From: Shimia marina
GTDB lineage: Bacteria; Pseudomonadota; Alphaproteobacteria; Rhodobacterales; Rhodobacteraceae
Length of the DNA: 33,854 bases
Direction: 5' to 3'
Assembly: GCF_001458175.1 (NCBI RefSeq)
Contig: NZ_CYPW01000025.1
Span: 1 to 33,854, forward strand
In this document: positions 1 to 9,036 of the stretch, piece after piece
How the letters are laid out: each line of letters starts with the position of its first letter
Position numbering within the stretch: position 1 is the stretch's first letter
Program-made: the position numbers and the translations under genes
The notes under the pieces: generated by a model
The model's database searches: none
Seen by the model: the letters and a program-made list of their open reading frames with translations, nothing else
What the model was told of the DNA's origin: nothing

Positions 1-801
<801 letters not shown>

Positions 802-928
802 CGCTATTTGATAGCGCTAACGGCGCTTTTTTCAAAGGTTAGGGCTAACACTTACAAGTTTTTTCAATAGCTTCCTCTTGACCCAAATATCCCGGGGTGA
901 ATGGGGCAGCTTGCTGCGCCAGAGGGGC

Positions 929-959
929 TGGCCCCTGCCTGATTTTGAAGCAGGGCCCA
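929..959 (-). terminator. Imperfect hairpin after the CBS-domain gene
   Basis: TGGCCCCTGC (929-938) and GCAGGGCCCA (950-959) pair at 9 of 10 positions around an 11-base loop, a few bases downstream of the stop codon of the minus-strand CBS-protein gene. There is no clear U-tract on the minus strand, so this may be a weak terminator or a 3'-end stabilising hairpin. Confidence 0.3.
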
Positions 960-963
960 GAGC

Positions 964-2277
964 CTAGAGTGGACGGATCTTGAGATTGGTGATCCGGTTG
1001 GCCTCGCGCCCGGTCACTTCAAAGCGGAAGCCGTGGAAGGAAAACACCTGTCCGACGGTTGGGATCATCTGTGCCTCATGGATCACCAGACCGGCGATGG
1101 TATTGGCTTCCTCATCGGGCAGGGTCCAATCGGTGGCGCGGTTGAGATCGCGGATCGTCATGGCCCCTTCGATCAGGAATTGCCCGTCTTCGGATTTGCG
1201 GATCAGCTGATCGCTGCCGCCGTCAAACTCATCTGTGATTTCGCCGACGATCTCTTCGAGGATATCCTCCAGCGTGATCAGCCCCTGCAGGGAGCCATAT
1301 TCATCCACCACCAGGGCAAAATGGGCGTGGCGGCGCAGGAACTCGCGCATCTGATCGTCAAGCGAAGTGGTTTCCGGCACAAAATAGGGTTCTTTGGCGA
1401 CCTCATCGAGCACGATGTCGGTCATGCGGTCGGCGGTGGAGTTGCCCGCCTCGCGCACGCGGCGATACATGGCGCGGAACAAATCCTTGGCATGGACCAC
1501 ACCGATGATGTTTTCCGGCTCATCCTTAAACACAGGCAGGCGGGTGTGTTTGCTTTCCAGACATTGATTGAGGATCTCACCGGGGGAATTGTCGGCGTTG
1601 ATCATCTCAATGCCGGAGCGATGCAGCATGATTTCTTCGACGGTGCGGTCAGAGAGATCCAATGCGCCAAGGATGCGATCGCGATCTTCTTTTTCCACGA
1701 TGCCTTCGGAATGGCCCAGTTGGATGGCTCCGGCGATCTCTTCACGCACGGCAAGCACTTGACTGTCCGGATCCGTCTCTACGCCAAAGAGACGCAGCAC
1801 CGCACGCACGAGTACTCGCACGGCCGAGACCATGGGCGAAAAGATCGTCACAATCAGCCCGATGGGACGGGCGGCGGCAGAGGCGGCATCTTCGGGACGG
1901 GTGATGGCATAGGTCTTGGGCAGCACTTCGGCAAAGATCAGCACCAAGAGCGTCATCACCAAGGTTGCCAGCGCCACGCCGCTTTCGCCAAAGGCGCGGG
2001 TGAACAACGCGGTGGCCAGAGAGGTTGCGAGAATGTTCACAAGGTTGTTGCCCAGCAGAACAGAGCCAATCAGGCGTTCACTGTCTTCCGTGATGTCAAG
2101 CGCGCGCTGAGCCCCCCGATTGCCTTTGTCGGCCTGCGCGCGCAGCTTGCCGCGAGAGGCCGCGGTCAGGGCCGTTTCTGAACCTGAGAAAAAGGCGGAC
2201 ATCATCAGCAGAAACAGGATCACACCGCCGGTGATCATAAAAGCGGTGTCAAAGGTTGCGGGGGTCACGGGCGCCAT
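964..2277 (-). CDS. CNNM/CorC-type membrane protein with CBS pair (HlyC/CorC family)
   Basis: 437 residues from the chosen start. Several hydrophobic helices with a DUF21/CNNM core fill roughly residues 10-190 (FFSGSETALTAASRGKLR is the family signature). Tandem CBS domains follow at about 200-330 (EEIMLHRSGIEMI, then the LITLEDILEEIVGEI end). A C-terminal CorC_HlyC transporter-associated domain with FLIEGAMTIRDLN completes it. Family members are inner-membrane proteins linked to Mg/Co efflux or tolerance; the substrate here cannot be read from sequence. I place the start at ATG 2277 because AGAGGA sits a few bases upstream and the protein then begins just before the first membrane helix. The frame stays open 24 codons further, but that stretch is Pro/His-rich and unlike the family. 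The gene is divergent from the metallophosphoesterase gene at 2465. Confidence 0.9.
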   Translation of the reverse strand: MAPVTPATFDTAFMITGGVILFLLMMSAFFSGSETALTAASRGKLRAQADKGNRGAQRALDITEDSERLIGSVLLGNNLVNILATSLATALFTRAFGESGVALATLVMTLLVLIFAEVLPKTYAITRPEDAASAAARPIGLIVTIFSPMVSAVRVLVRAVLRLFGVETDPDSQVLAVREEIAGAIQLGHSEGIVEKEDRDRILGALDLSDRTVEEIMLHRSGIEMINADNSPGEILNQCLESKHTRLPVFKDEPENIIGVVHAKDLFRAMYRRVREAGNSTADRMTDIVLDEVAKEPYFVPETTSLDDQMREFLRRHAHFALVVDEYGSLQGLITLEDILEEIVGEITDEFDGGSDQLIRKSEDGQFLIEGAMTIRDLNRATDWTLPDEEANTIAGLVIHEAQMIPTVGQVFSFHGFRFEVTGREANRITNLKIRPL

Positions 2278-2464
2278 AGGGTCCTCTTTTGCATGGGTAA
2301 ATCTGTTATGGGCGTGGTGTGATGGGGGATCAAGGGGTGGGGTGTGCAAACGGAGCGTTTCTGTTGCATTTGCGATGACCCCGATGTGACTGGTCTTGGG
2401 ACCTCACAGAGGTTAGGCAGATTGAGCTGTATCGGTCTGGCCAGTTTGCAAGGGGGCACGCGTC

Positions 2465-3325
2465 ATGAGGTTTCAGGATCTGGGAGAGCTGCCGGGAACG
2501 GTGCTTTTGTTTGGTGGGCCTTATTCCAACCTGCAGGCGACTGAGGCGCTTTTGGCGCAGGCAAATGGGCTTGGCCTTGCGCGGGACCATCTGATCTGCA
2601 CGGGTGATATTGTGGCCTATTGCGCGCAGCCTGCGCAGACCGTCGCCCTGCTGCGCGACAGTGGCGTCTCTGTGGTGGCGGGCAATTGTGAAATTCAACT
2701 GGGAGCGCATGCGCTGGACTGTGGCTGTGGGTTTGACGAGGGCACCGCCTGTGACCTGCTGTCGGTGAAGTGGTATGCCCATGCCAATGCCCGGGTCGAT
2801 GATGAGGCGCGGCGCTGGATGGCGCAGTTGCCGCAGATTTTGGTGTTTACGCAGGCGGGAAAACGTGTGGCGGTGATCCACGGCGGTGTGACGGATGTGG
2901 CGCGGTTTATCTGGAAAACTTCACCTGAGGTGGTTTTTGAAGAAGAAATTGCGGCGCTGCGCGCGGTGGTTGGTGCGGTGGATGTGGTTGTGGCCGGGCA
3001 TTCCGGCATATGTTTTTCACGTCAGATTGGTGGGGTGCAGTGGGTCAATGCCGGTGTCATTGGCATGCCGCCCCATGATGGGAAACAGGCAACGCGATAT
3101 GCGCTGATGACCGAGGGCACCGTGTCTTTCTGTGATTTGACCTATGATGTGGCTGCTGCGGTTTCAGACATGCAACAGGCGGGGCTGACGCAGGGCTATC
3201 ATCTGGGGCTGCGTGATGGGTATTGGCCGTCAGAAGACGTTTTGCCAGAGGAACTGCGGGTGCCGTTGGCAGATCGCCGCTCTCCTGCTCAGGAGGGTTT
3301 CCCGGAAGTTTTGGCCAGCGGGTGA
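2465..3325 (+). CDS. Metallophosphoesterase-fold protein with degenerate metal site
   Basis: 286 residues with the calcineurin-like phosphoesterase layout. The order of motifs is GGPYSN (17-22), GD (47-48), GNCE (73-76), HGG (139-141) and GHSG (178-181). The usual first motif, D-x-H-G-N, supplies two metal ligands; here both Asp and His are missing (Gly-Gly-Pro-Tyr-Ser-Asn). The GNH[DE] His is Cys, and the second His of GHxH is Gly. GD, GN, one HGG His and the first GH His remain. It may therefore bind one metal, act differently, or be a non-catalytic sensor. Relatives include diadenosine tetraphosphatases and YfcE/PrpE-like enzymes. A good SD (AAGGGGG) precedes ATG 2465. The 3' end overlaps the end of xerD on the other strand by 37 bases. 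Confidence 0.75.
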   Translation: MRFQDLGELPGTVLLFGGPYSNLQATEALLAQANGLGLARDHLICTGDIVAYCAQPAQTVALLRDSGVSVVAGNCEIQLGAHALDCGCGFDEGTACDLLSVKWYAHANARVDDEARRWMAQLPQILVFTQAGKRVAVIHGGVTDVARFIWKTSPEVVFEEEIAALRAVVGAVDVVVAGHSGICFSRQIGGVQWVNAGVIGMPPHDGKQATRYALMTEGTVSFCDLTYDVAAAVSDMQQAGLTQGYHLGLRDGYWPSEDVLPEELRVPLADRRSPAQEGFPEVLASG

Positions 3326-4230
3326 TGGCTGGTCACCAGATCGCGCAGGCGTTCGTCCAGAACATGCGTGTAAATCTCTGTTGTGGCCAGATCCGCATGC
3401 CCCAGAAGGGTTTGGATCACCCGAAGGTCCGCGCCATTGGCCAGAAGATGGGTGGCAAAAGCGTGTCGCAACGTGTGTGGTGTCACTTTCGCCGGGCTGA
3501 CACCTCCGGCGACGGCAAGTTCTTTGATGAGCGCGTAAAAACGGTGACGGGTGATGTGGCCCTGCTTGCTGCGTGTTGGGAACAGAAATTTTGAGGCAGG
3601 TTTGCCTTTGCTGCGCGCATTGGCCTCCGCTTCGTCTCGGCTGATCAGCCAGGCGGCGAGGGCGTCTCTTGCTGGCGGGGACAAGGGAACCATACGTTCT
3701 TTGCTGCCCTTGCCCATCACCAGCAGCATTTGAGGATCGCCGCGGGCGGCGGACACGGGCAGGCTGACCAGTTCTGTGACGCGCATACCAGTGGCATAGA
3801 GCAGTTCCATCAGGCAGGTGTTGCGCAGCCGGTCGCTTTCGGCGCGGCCTTGCGTGCGTGCGGCGTTCAGCAGCGCATCGACATCTTTGACCTCAAGTGT
3901 CTTGGGCAGACGTTTGGCGCGGCCGGGGCCTTTGATTTGAATGGCGGGATTTTCGCTGCGCCAGCCTTCTTCAAACGCAAAGCGGTAAAGCTGTTTGATG
4001 GCAGAGAGTCGCCTTGCGCGGGTCGCTTGCGCCAGCCCCTGCGCCTCACAGAAGATCAGATAGTCTTCGATATTTTCGCGCGCCACAGTCTCAAAGGAGA
4101 GGCCGCGGGCTTTGCCCCAGTCATTAAAGTCCCGCAGGTCGCGGGCGTAGGCCTCTTGTGTGTTGGTGGATGCACCCAGTTCGGCGGCCTGTGCTTCCAG
4201 AAAGGTGACGATCCACTGAACGTTTTTCAT
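3289..4230 (-). CDS. xerD: Tyrosine recombinase XerD
   Basis: 313 residues from ATG 4230, matching XerC/XerD length. An N-terminal SAM-like core-binding domain occupies about residues 1-95. The catalytic domain has the full tyrosine-recombinase set: R150 (ATGMRVTEL), K174 (GKGSKER), H252 and R255 (HTLRHAFATHLL), H278 (LGHAD) and nucleophile Y287 (EIYTHV). XerD with XerC resolves chromosome dimers at dif together with FtsK. Assignment to XerD over XerC rests on overall motif wording and is less certain than the family. The start at 4230 lies 4 bases after the stop of the upstream gene at 4235 with no clear SD, which suggests translational coupling. No phage or integron signs surround it, so a housekeeping role fits. 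The frame is open 23 codons further upstream into the neighbouring gene, which I reject. Confidence 0.88.
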   Translation of the reverse strand: MKNVQWIVTFLEAQAAELGASTNTQEAYARDLRDFNDWGKARGLSFETVARENIEDYLIFCEAQGLAQATRARRLSAIKQLYRFAFEEGWRSENPAIQIKGPGRAKRLPKTLEVKDVDALLNAARTQGRAESDRLRNTCLMELLYATGMRVTELVSLPVSAARGDPQMLLVMGKGSKERMVPLSPPARDALAAWLISRDEAEANARSKGKPASKFLFPTRSKQGHITRHRFYALIKELAVAGGVSPAKVTPHTLRHAFATHLLANGADLRVIQTLLGHADLATTEIYTHVLDERLRDLVTSHHPLAKTSGKPS

Positions 4231-4234
4231 GAGA

Positions 4235-5749
4235 TCAGCCGCGGGTGTCCAGAAGCGCCACCTGAAGCGCGGCGCGACGGGCGGTATCCTCGAGGCCAAC
4301 GGCGCGGAAGGTGGCCAGTGCCTCCGTCAGAGCCACGAGATTGCCTGCGGCACCGTCATCCATCAGCGACATGGCGGTCAGGATGCCTTCGCCCAATTGA
4401 CCGCGTGCGAGCATGGTGGAGATTTCCTGCGGCACCCCCGCGCCATGGAAGGCATCAGCAATGGCGCGGTGCAGCGGATCTGTCGGGGTGCGGGCCGGGC
4501 TGCCCAGTGCGAGCCCTGAGAGGAAATCGCGCGGCCCCATGCGCGCGGCTTTTTCATAGTCTGAGGACAGCAGCGCAATGTCGCGGGCCAGGCGGGCGGT
4601 CACCCCCTGAAGCGGCAACTCCAGCAGAAGCGGCCCATAGAGGCGGGCAAAAGGCACTTCGAGATGAACCTGCTGCATCGCGGCCCAGGCCATCGGTAGC
4701 GCATCAGCCACCTGACGGGTGTCTTTGGCTGTGAGGGCCGCATCAAAGGCTTGCAGGGCGGCGACACGATCCCAGATCATGCCTGACGCGGCGGGTTTGC
4801 GATCAGAATAGATGCCCAGCAGGCGATTTTCATGCAGAGCCGAGGTGCGCGCGAGGCGCTCGGCGGCGTCCAGCTGTGCCTTCCAGCCGGCGGTGTCACG
4901 CAGATCAGCATGGGCAAAGGCACGCGGCAGGCCATTTGTGCTCTGGCTTTCGCCAATGGCTTCGTAAAGGCGGAACTTCAGCGGGGTGACAGGCCCGGCG
5001 GCCACCAAAAGCGGCTCGCCTTCAAAGAGTTCCGGATCCAGAAAACGCAGCAGGAGCGCGTCCAGTTCTTCGGAGATCAGATCCAGCGCCTTGGCCGTGT
5101 CCAGCGTGAGCGCGGCGGCGCGCCAATCGCCTGCGCGTGCCGTGCAGAAAATGCGCGCGGCGTAATCCGGGGCCAGATGGGGCGCTTTGACCAAGGCGTC
5201 ACAGGCGCGGTTTTCCTCGCCCATGAGCAATGTCACATCAAACCAGCGCGCAAACAGCGCAGGCGTTGTGGCGCCTGCGCGTTCCAGCAAAGCGGCGGCC
5301 TGCTCCAATGCACCCATTTCCACAAGCTTATCGATGCGTGCTAGCAAAAGCTCATCATCCTGCCCCCCGCTGCGAGGGGCGTCGGCTTCGGCGAGCAGAA
5401 GGGTGTACAGCAGGGCCTGCATTGCAGGCAGAACATCCGGGCGCTGATGGGCGACAAGGGCGCTGAGATCTGTGGCGTCTGACAGGGACCAGAGGGTCGG
5501 AGGCAGGCCGGTGACATTTGCAGGCAGCAGGCCAACGGCCTCATTGCCCTTGTCATCCAGTGCGGAGACGGAAATGTCGGGCGTGGCCACGCCTTCGGAC
5601 ACAGGCACTTCGCCAGAGGGCAGGCCGATGTCCAGCGTGACTGTGGGAGTGGGGTTCAGCCAGTCGATGGCGGAAAGCGGGGCGTCCTGCGCCCAAAGCG
5701 GACTGGCCGTCATCATAAGCAGGGCACTGGCCCGCAACACCCGTGACAT
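4235..5749 (-). CDS. Exported alpha-helical protein of unknown function
   Basis: 504 residues. The N-terminus MSRVLRASALLMMTASPLWA followed by QDAP is a convincing Sec signal peptide with cleavage near residue 20-21, so the mature protein should be periplasmic or envelope-associated. The rest is Ala/Leu-rich, with repeated helix pairs such as MGALEQAAALLERAGATTPALFARW and AARIFCTARAGDWRAAALTLDTAKALDL that look like degenerate TPR/Sel1-type helical repeats (from about residue 100 to the end). I see no catalytic motif. Similar proteins beside xerD in related genomes tend to carry uninformative names such as antifreeze glycopeptide polyprotein; that is recollection, not a search result. It starts directly after the stop of the small membrane protein (TAA then ATG) and is followed 4 bases later by xerD, so the three form one unit. 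Confidence 0.8.
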   Translation of the reverse strand: MSRVLRASALLMMTASPLWAQDAPLSAIDWLNPTPTVTLDIGLPSGEVPVSEGVATPDISVSALDDKGNEAVGLLPANVTGLPPTLWSLSDATDLSALVAHQRPDVLPAMQALLYTLLLAEADAPRSGGQDDELLLARIDKLVEMGALEQAAALLERAGATTPALFARWFDVTLLMGEENRACDALVKAPHLAPDYAARIFCTARAGDWRAAALTLDTAKALDLISEELDALLLRFLDPELFEGEPLLVAAGPVTPLKFRLYEAIGESQSTNGLPRAFAHADLRDTAGWKAQLDAAERLARTSALHENRLLGIYSDRKPAASGMIWDRVAALQAFDAALTAKDTRQVADALPMAWAAMQQVHLEVPFARLYGPLLLELPLQGVTARLARDIALLSSDYEKAARMGPRDFLSGLALGSPARTPTDPLHRAIADAFHGAGVPQEISTMLARGQLGEGILTAMSLMDDGAAGNLVALTEALATFRAVGLEDTARRAALQVALLDTRG

Positions 5750-5899
5750 TTATTCGCCCTGAAGTTCGACAGGCACCCGGACTTCGCTTTGTGGGGCAGA
5801 GAAATCGGCGCCGAAAATCGGGCCGAGATAGGCGTAAGCCACCAATGCCACCGCAGCGAGAAGCAACAGAACCAGTAAGGCGCGGAAAAGTTTGCCCAT
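5750..5899 (-). CDS. Small single-pass membrane protein, first gene of the xerD unit
   Basis: 49 residues from ATG 5899, chosen because GAGGG lies 5 bases upstream. A TTG-initiated form 11 codons longer is possible but lacks a comparable SD. The protein has a short basic N-terminus (MGKLFR), one very hydrophobic helix at about residues 7-27 (ALLVLLLLAAVALVAYAYLG), and a polar tail of about 20 residues probably outside the inner membrane. Its stop codon abuts the ATG of the exported 504-residue protein, implying coupled expression and perhaps a physical partnership. I do not recognise a named family. Confidence 0.68.
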   Translation of the reverse strand: MGKLFRALLVLLLLAAVALVAYAYLGPIFGADFSAPQSEVRVPVELQGE

Positions 5900-5940
5900 G
5901 AATACCCTCGATTTCCTGCTCGTTTTTTTCAACTTATAAC

Positions 5941-5954
5941 TGGCCTTTTGGCCA
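5941..5954. promoter_or_regulatory. Perfect inverted repeat in the xerD-unit/aroK divergent region
   Basis: TGGCC-TTTT-GGCCA is a perfect 5-bp stem with a T4 loop, next to TATAAC (5935-5940), which could serve as a -10 element. It lies between the two divergent starts (5899 minus, 6019 plus), so it could be an operator or a leader hairpin. There is no further support. Confidence 0.3.
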
Positions 5955-6018
5955 AGATCACGTCATTCAATGCCAAAATCTAACTTTTGAGCAAGGCTTG
6001 GCCGATTGCGGGCGTTTC

Positions 6019-6570
6019 ATGAGCTATAACCTGAAGAAAACCGTTGTGCTGGTCGGCATGATGGGCGCGGGCAAGACGGCGGTGGGCCGGGCTTTGGCTG
6101 CAAAACTGGATGTTCCTTTCATCGACAGCGATGCGGAGATTGAAAAAGCGGCCAATATGAGCATCGCTGAAATCTTTGCGCGCGATGGGGAACCGTTTTT
6201 TCGCCAGAAAGAAAGCCAGGTGATTGCCCGGCTGTTGGAGGACGAGCGCTGTATCCTGTCCACGGGCGGTGGTGCCTATCTTGCAGAAGGCAACCGGGCT
6301 GTGATTTCGGAGCGTGGCGTGGCTGTTTGGCTTGATGCGGATGTGGATCTGCTTTGGTCTCGTGTGAAGCACAAGGACACGCGCCCGCTGTTGCGCACGG
6401 ATAATCCACGCCAGACGCTGGAAGAGATTTTTGCGGCGCGGGTGCCACTTTACAGTCAGGCGGATTTGCCCGTGCCTGCGGAGGCGGGGCTGTCGATTGA
6501 AGAGATGGCAGATCGTGTTGCACACGCGCTTTTGGAGCGCCGCGCGGATGTTTTGGAAGAAAAGGGTTAA
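6019..6570 (+). CDS. aroK: Shikimate kinase
   Basis: 183 residues. It phosphorylates shikimate to shikimate 3-phosphate in the chorismate pathway. The Walker A loop GMMGAGKT is at residues 13-20, followed by FIDSDAEIE (shikimate-binding Asp), FFRQKES (Arg ligand), the STGGG motif and the lid segment DTRPLL. Length matches the family. I chose ATG 6019; TTG 5998 in the same frame would add seven residues (MADCGRF) not typical of AroK, although neither start has a strong SD. aroB begins five bases after the stop, the usual aroK-aroB operon. Confidence 0.95.
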   Translation: MSYNLKKTVVLVGMMGAGKTAVGRALAAKLDVPFIDSDAEIEKAANMSIAEIFARDGEPFFRQKESQVIARLLEDERCILSTGGGAYLAEGNRAVISERGVAVWLDADVDLLWSRVKHKDTRPLLRTDNPRQTLEEIFAARVPLYSQADLPVPAEAGLSIEEMADRVAHALLERRADVLEEKG

Positions 6571-6574
6571 GACG

Positions 6575-7687
6575 ATGATGGAAACCGTGCATGTTGGCCT
6601 GAAGGGGCGCGAGTATGACATCCACATCGGCCCGGGGCTTCTGGCGCAATCTGGGGCTTTGATTGGCCCGATGCTGAAGCGCAAACAGCTCTGTGTGGTG
6701 ACCGATGAAAATGTCGCCGCATTGCATCTGGAGACGCTGCGGGCCGGGCTGGCTTCGGAAGGGATCGGCATGGAAGCGCTTGTGCTGCCTGCCGGCGAAA
6801 GCACCAAGAGCTGGCGGTATCTGGAGCAGACCGTTGAGTGGCTTCTGGCGCAGCGTGTGGAACGCAGTGACCTTGTTGTGGCGCTGGGCGGTGGCGTGAT
6901 TGGCGATCTCACCGGCTTCGCGGCGGCGGTTTTGCGGCGCGGCGTAGGCTTTGTGCAGATCCCAACCAGCCTGTTGGCGCAGGTGGACAGCTCCGTTGGG
7001 GGCAAGACCGGGATCAACAGCCCTTTGGGCAAGAACCTTGTTGGTGCCTTTCATCAGCCGCGTCTTGTGCTGGCAGATATTGATGTGTTGGGCACGCTCA
7101 CACCGCGCGATTTTCTCGCGGGTTATGGTGAGGTGGTGAAATACGGCATGTTGGGGGATGCGGGTTTCTTTGAGTGGCTTGAGGCGCAGGGGCCAAAGCT
7201 GGCGGCGGGAGATGAGGCCGCGCGGATTGCGGCCGTCAAACGCTCCTGTGAGATGAAGGCCGAGATCGTGATGCGCGATGAAACCGAGCAGGGCGATCGC
7301 GCGCTTTTGAATCTTGGGCATACCTTCTGCCATGCGCTGGAAGCGGCGACGGGATATGGCGACCGCCTCTTGCATGGCGAAGGCGTGGCGATTGGCTGTG
7401 CGCTTGCCTTTGAGGTGTCGATGCGATTGGGGCTCTGTGCGCAGGAGGCTCCCAGCCGGGTGCGGGCGCATCTGCGTGACATGGGTATGAAAGTGGATCT
7501 CAAAGACATCGAGGGGGATTTGCCGGATGCAGATGCACTTCTCGATCTGATGGGACAGGACAAGAAGGTTGTCGATGGGCAGCTGCGCTTCATTCTGGCG
7601 CGGGGCATTGGCGAGGCTTTTGTGACCGCCGATGTGCCACGCGATGTGGTGCGCCAGTTGCTTGAGGAAGAGCTGGCGGCGCGGTGA
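6575..7687 (+). CDS. aroB: 3-dehydroquinate synthase
   Basis: 370 residues. It converts DAHP to 3-dehydroquinate, using NAD and a divalent metal. Visible signatures are LGGGVIGDLTGF (NAD-binding), PTSLLAQVDSSVGGKTGIN (substrate loop), LAGYGEVVKYG (metal-binding Glu), GHTFCHALEA and LLHGEGVAIG (metal-binding His residues). The usual GHTFGHA has Cys in place of Gly, which should not affect the ligands. AAGGG (6562-6566) sits 8 bases before ATG 6575; a second ATG follows immediately. Upstream in-frame codons run back into aroK and are not used. It is co-transcribed with aroK. Confidence 0.96.
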   Translation: MMETVHVGLKGREYDIHIGPGLLAQSGALIGPMLKRKQLCVVTDENVAALHLETLRAGLASEGIGMEALVLPAGESTKSWRYLEQTVEWLLAQRVERSDLVVALGGGVIGDLTGFAAAVLRRGVGFVQIPTSLLAQVDSSVGGKTGINSPLGKNLVGAFHQPRLVLADIDVLGTLTPRDFLAGYGEVVKYGMLGDAGFFEWLEAQGPKLAAGDEAARIAAVKRSCEMKAEIVMRDETEQGDRALLNLGHTFCHALEAATGYGDRLLHGEGVAIGCALAFEVSMRLGLCAQEAPSRVRAHLRDMGMKVDLKDIEGDLPDADALLDLMGQDKKVVDGQLRFILARGIGEAFVTADVPRDVVRQLLEEELAAR

Positions 7688-7703
7688 CGGTTACGCTGGC
7701 GTT

Positions 7704-7713
7704 GTGATATCAC
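7704..7713. promoter_or_regulatory. Perfect 10-bp palindrome upstream of the TrpB-like gene
   Basis: GTGATATCAC is a perfect palindrome in the 119-base gap between aroB and the TrpB-like gene. Such a site could be an operator for a dimeric regulator. The gap also holds the hairpin at 7770-7799. No regulator is encoded next to it. Confidence 0.3.
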
Positions 7714-7769
7714 GCTAAAGTTGCGGGCGCGGCAATCGGTCCTATGACAGGATTGTGAAAAGCGGACAG

Positions 7770-7799
7770 GGTCCTTTCCGGAAGAATAACGGAAGGACC
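7770..7799 (+). promoter_or_regulatory. Leader hairpin that occludes the ribosome binding site of the TrpB-like gene
   Basis: GGTCCTTTCCG (7770-7780) pairs with CGGAAGGACC (7790-7799) apart from one bulged T, closing a 9-base loop. The right arm contains GGAAGGA (7791-7797), the evident SD for ATG 7807 with 9 bases spacing. No U-tract follows, so it is not an intrinsic terminator. The arrangement suggests control of translation initiation; the trigger is unknown. Confidence 0.5.
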
Positions 7800-7806
7800 A
7801 CCGCTT

Positions 7807-9015
7807 ATGTCATCATACTTGAAAGAGACGCCAACCCGTGACGGATTTTTTGGCGACTATGGCGGCGCGCAATTGCCGCCGGTGCTGGAGCCACATTTCA
7901 AGGCGATTGCTGAAGCCTATGATAAGATTTCAAAATCCGCAGATTACATTCGTGATTTGCGCTATATCCGCAAACACTTTCAGGGGCGTCCGACGCCTGT
8001 TTCTCATCTGAAAAACCTGTCTGAAATCTGTGGCGGAGCACAGATTTATGCCAAGCGGGAAGATCTGAACCACACCGGTGCGCATAAGCTCAATCACTGT
8101 ATGGCAGAGGGTCTTTTGGCCAAGCATATGGGCAAGACCAAGCTCATGGCAGAGACCGGCGCGGGGCAGCATGGTGTGGCGCTTGCGACGGCGGCGGCCT
8201 ATTTCGGGCTGGAGTGCGAGATCCACATGGGGGAGATCGACATTGCCAAGGAAGCGCCCAATGTCACCCGCATGAAACTTCTGGGCGCCGAAGTTGTGCC
8301 GGTGGGTTTTGGCGGACGGTCACTTAAGGAAGCTGTGGACAGCGCATTTGAAAGCTATGTGCCCCAGGCCGATACGGCGCTGTTTGCGATTGGGTCTGTG
8401 GTGGGGCCGCATCCTTTCCCCAAAATGGTACGTGATTTTCAGCATATTGTTGGCATCGAGGCACGCGAACAGTTTTTGGAAATGACAGGCGATTTGCCTG
8501 ATATGGTGGCGGCCTGTGTCGGTGGCGGATCCAACGCCATGGGCATGTTTGCCGGGTTTATTGATGATGCGGATGTGGCGCTTTACGGGGTGGAGCCGAT
8601 GGGCACCTCGTCCAAGCTTGGCGAGCATGCTGCCACCATCACCTTTGGCGAAGATGGGGACATCCATGGGTTCCGCACGATGTTGTTGAAGGATGAGGCG
8701 GGGGAACCTGCGCCGGTGCATACGGTGGCGTCAGGGCTGGACTATCCAGGCGTGGGCCCGGAGCATGCCCATCTTTATCGCACCGGACGGGCCAATTACA
8801 CGGCAGCCAATGACAAAGAGGCGCTTGATGCCTTTTACAAGCTGAGCCGCCATGAGGGCATTATCCCGGCGCTTGAAAGCGCGCATGCGGTGGCTTTTGC
8901 CATGCGTGAAGCCGCCAGCAATCCGGGCAAGTCCATCCTGATCAACCTGTCTGGGCGGGGTGACAAAGACATTGATTATGTCACGGAAACCTACGGGTTC
9001 AGCGTCGATAGCTGA
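7807..9015 (+). CDS. trpB: Tryptophan synthase beta-like PLP enzyme, stand-alone
   Basis: 402 residues with all TrpB landmarks. The PLP lysine is K94 in NHTGAHKLN, and the catalytic Glu is E116 in AETGAGQHG, 22 residues later as in Salmonella TrpB (K87/E109). [13 protein letters not shown], the phosphate loop GGGSNA (239-244), [22 protein letters not shown] and LSGRGDKD are all present. The expected reaction is indole (or a related nucleophile) plus serine to tryptophan. The wording differs from the usual Rhodobacteraceae TrpB (for example [22 protein letters not shown]), and neither trpA nor trpF is adjacent. It may be a second, paralogous TrpB working without TrpA; whether a canonical trpFBA exists elsewhere cannot be seen. 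It sits downstream of aroK-aroB, consistent with aromatic metabolism, behind an SD-occluding hairpin. Confidence 0.88.
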   Translation: MSSYLKETPTRDGFFGDYGGAQLPPVLEPHFKAIAEAYDKISKSADYIRDLRYIRKHFQGRPTPVSHLKNLSEICGGAQIYAKREDLNHTGAHKLNHCMAEGLLAKHMGKTKLMAETGAGQHGVALATAAAYFGLECEIHMGEIDIAKEAPNVTRMKLLGAEVVPVGFGGRSLKEAVDSAFESYVPQADTALFAIGSVVGPHPFPKMVRDFQHIVGIEAREQFLEMTGDLPDMVAACVGGGSNAMGMFAGFIDDADVALYGVEPMGTSSKLGEHAATITFGEDGDIHGFRTMLLKDEAGEPAPVHTVASGLDYPGVGPEHAHLYRTGRANYTAANDKEALDAFYKLSRHEGIIPALESAHAVAFAMREAASNPGKSILINLSGRGDKDIDYVTETYGFSVDS

Positions 9016-9036
9016 GACAGTTAAAGTGCGTGTTTG

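Noticed and set aside
813..832. AGCGC-TAACG-GCGCT followed by T6, a small plus-strand terminator-like hairpin
   Set aside because: No plus-strand gene precedes it, the stem is only 5 bp, and on the minus strand it lacks a T-run. It may be chance in an AT-rich promoter region.
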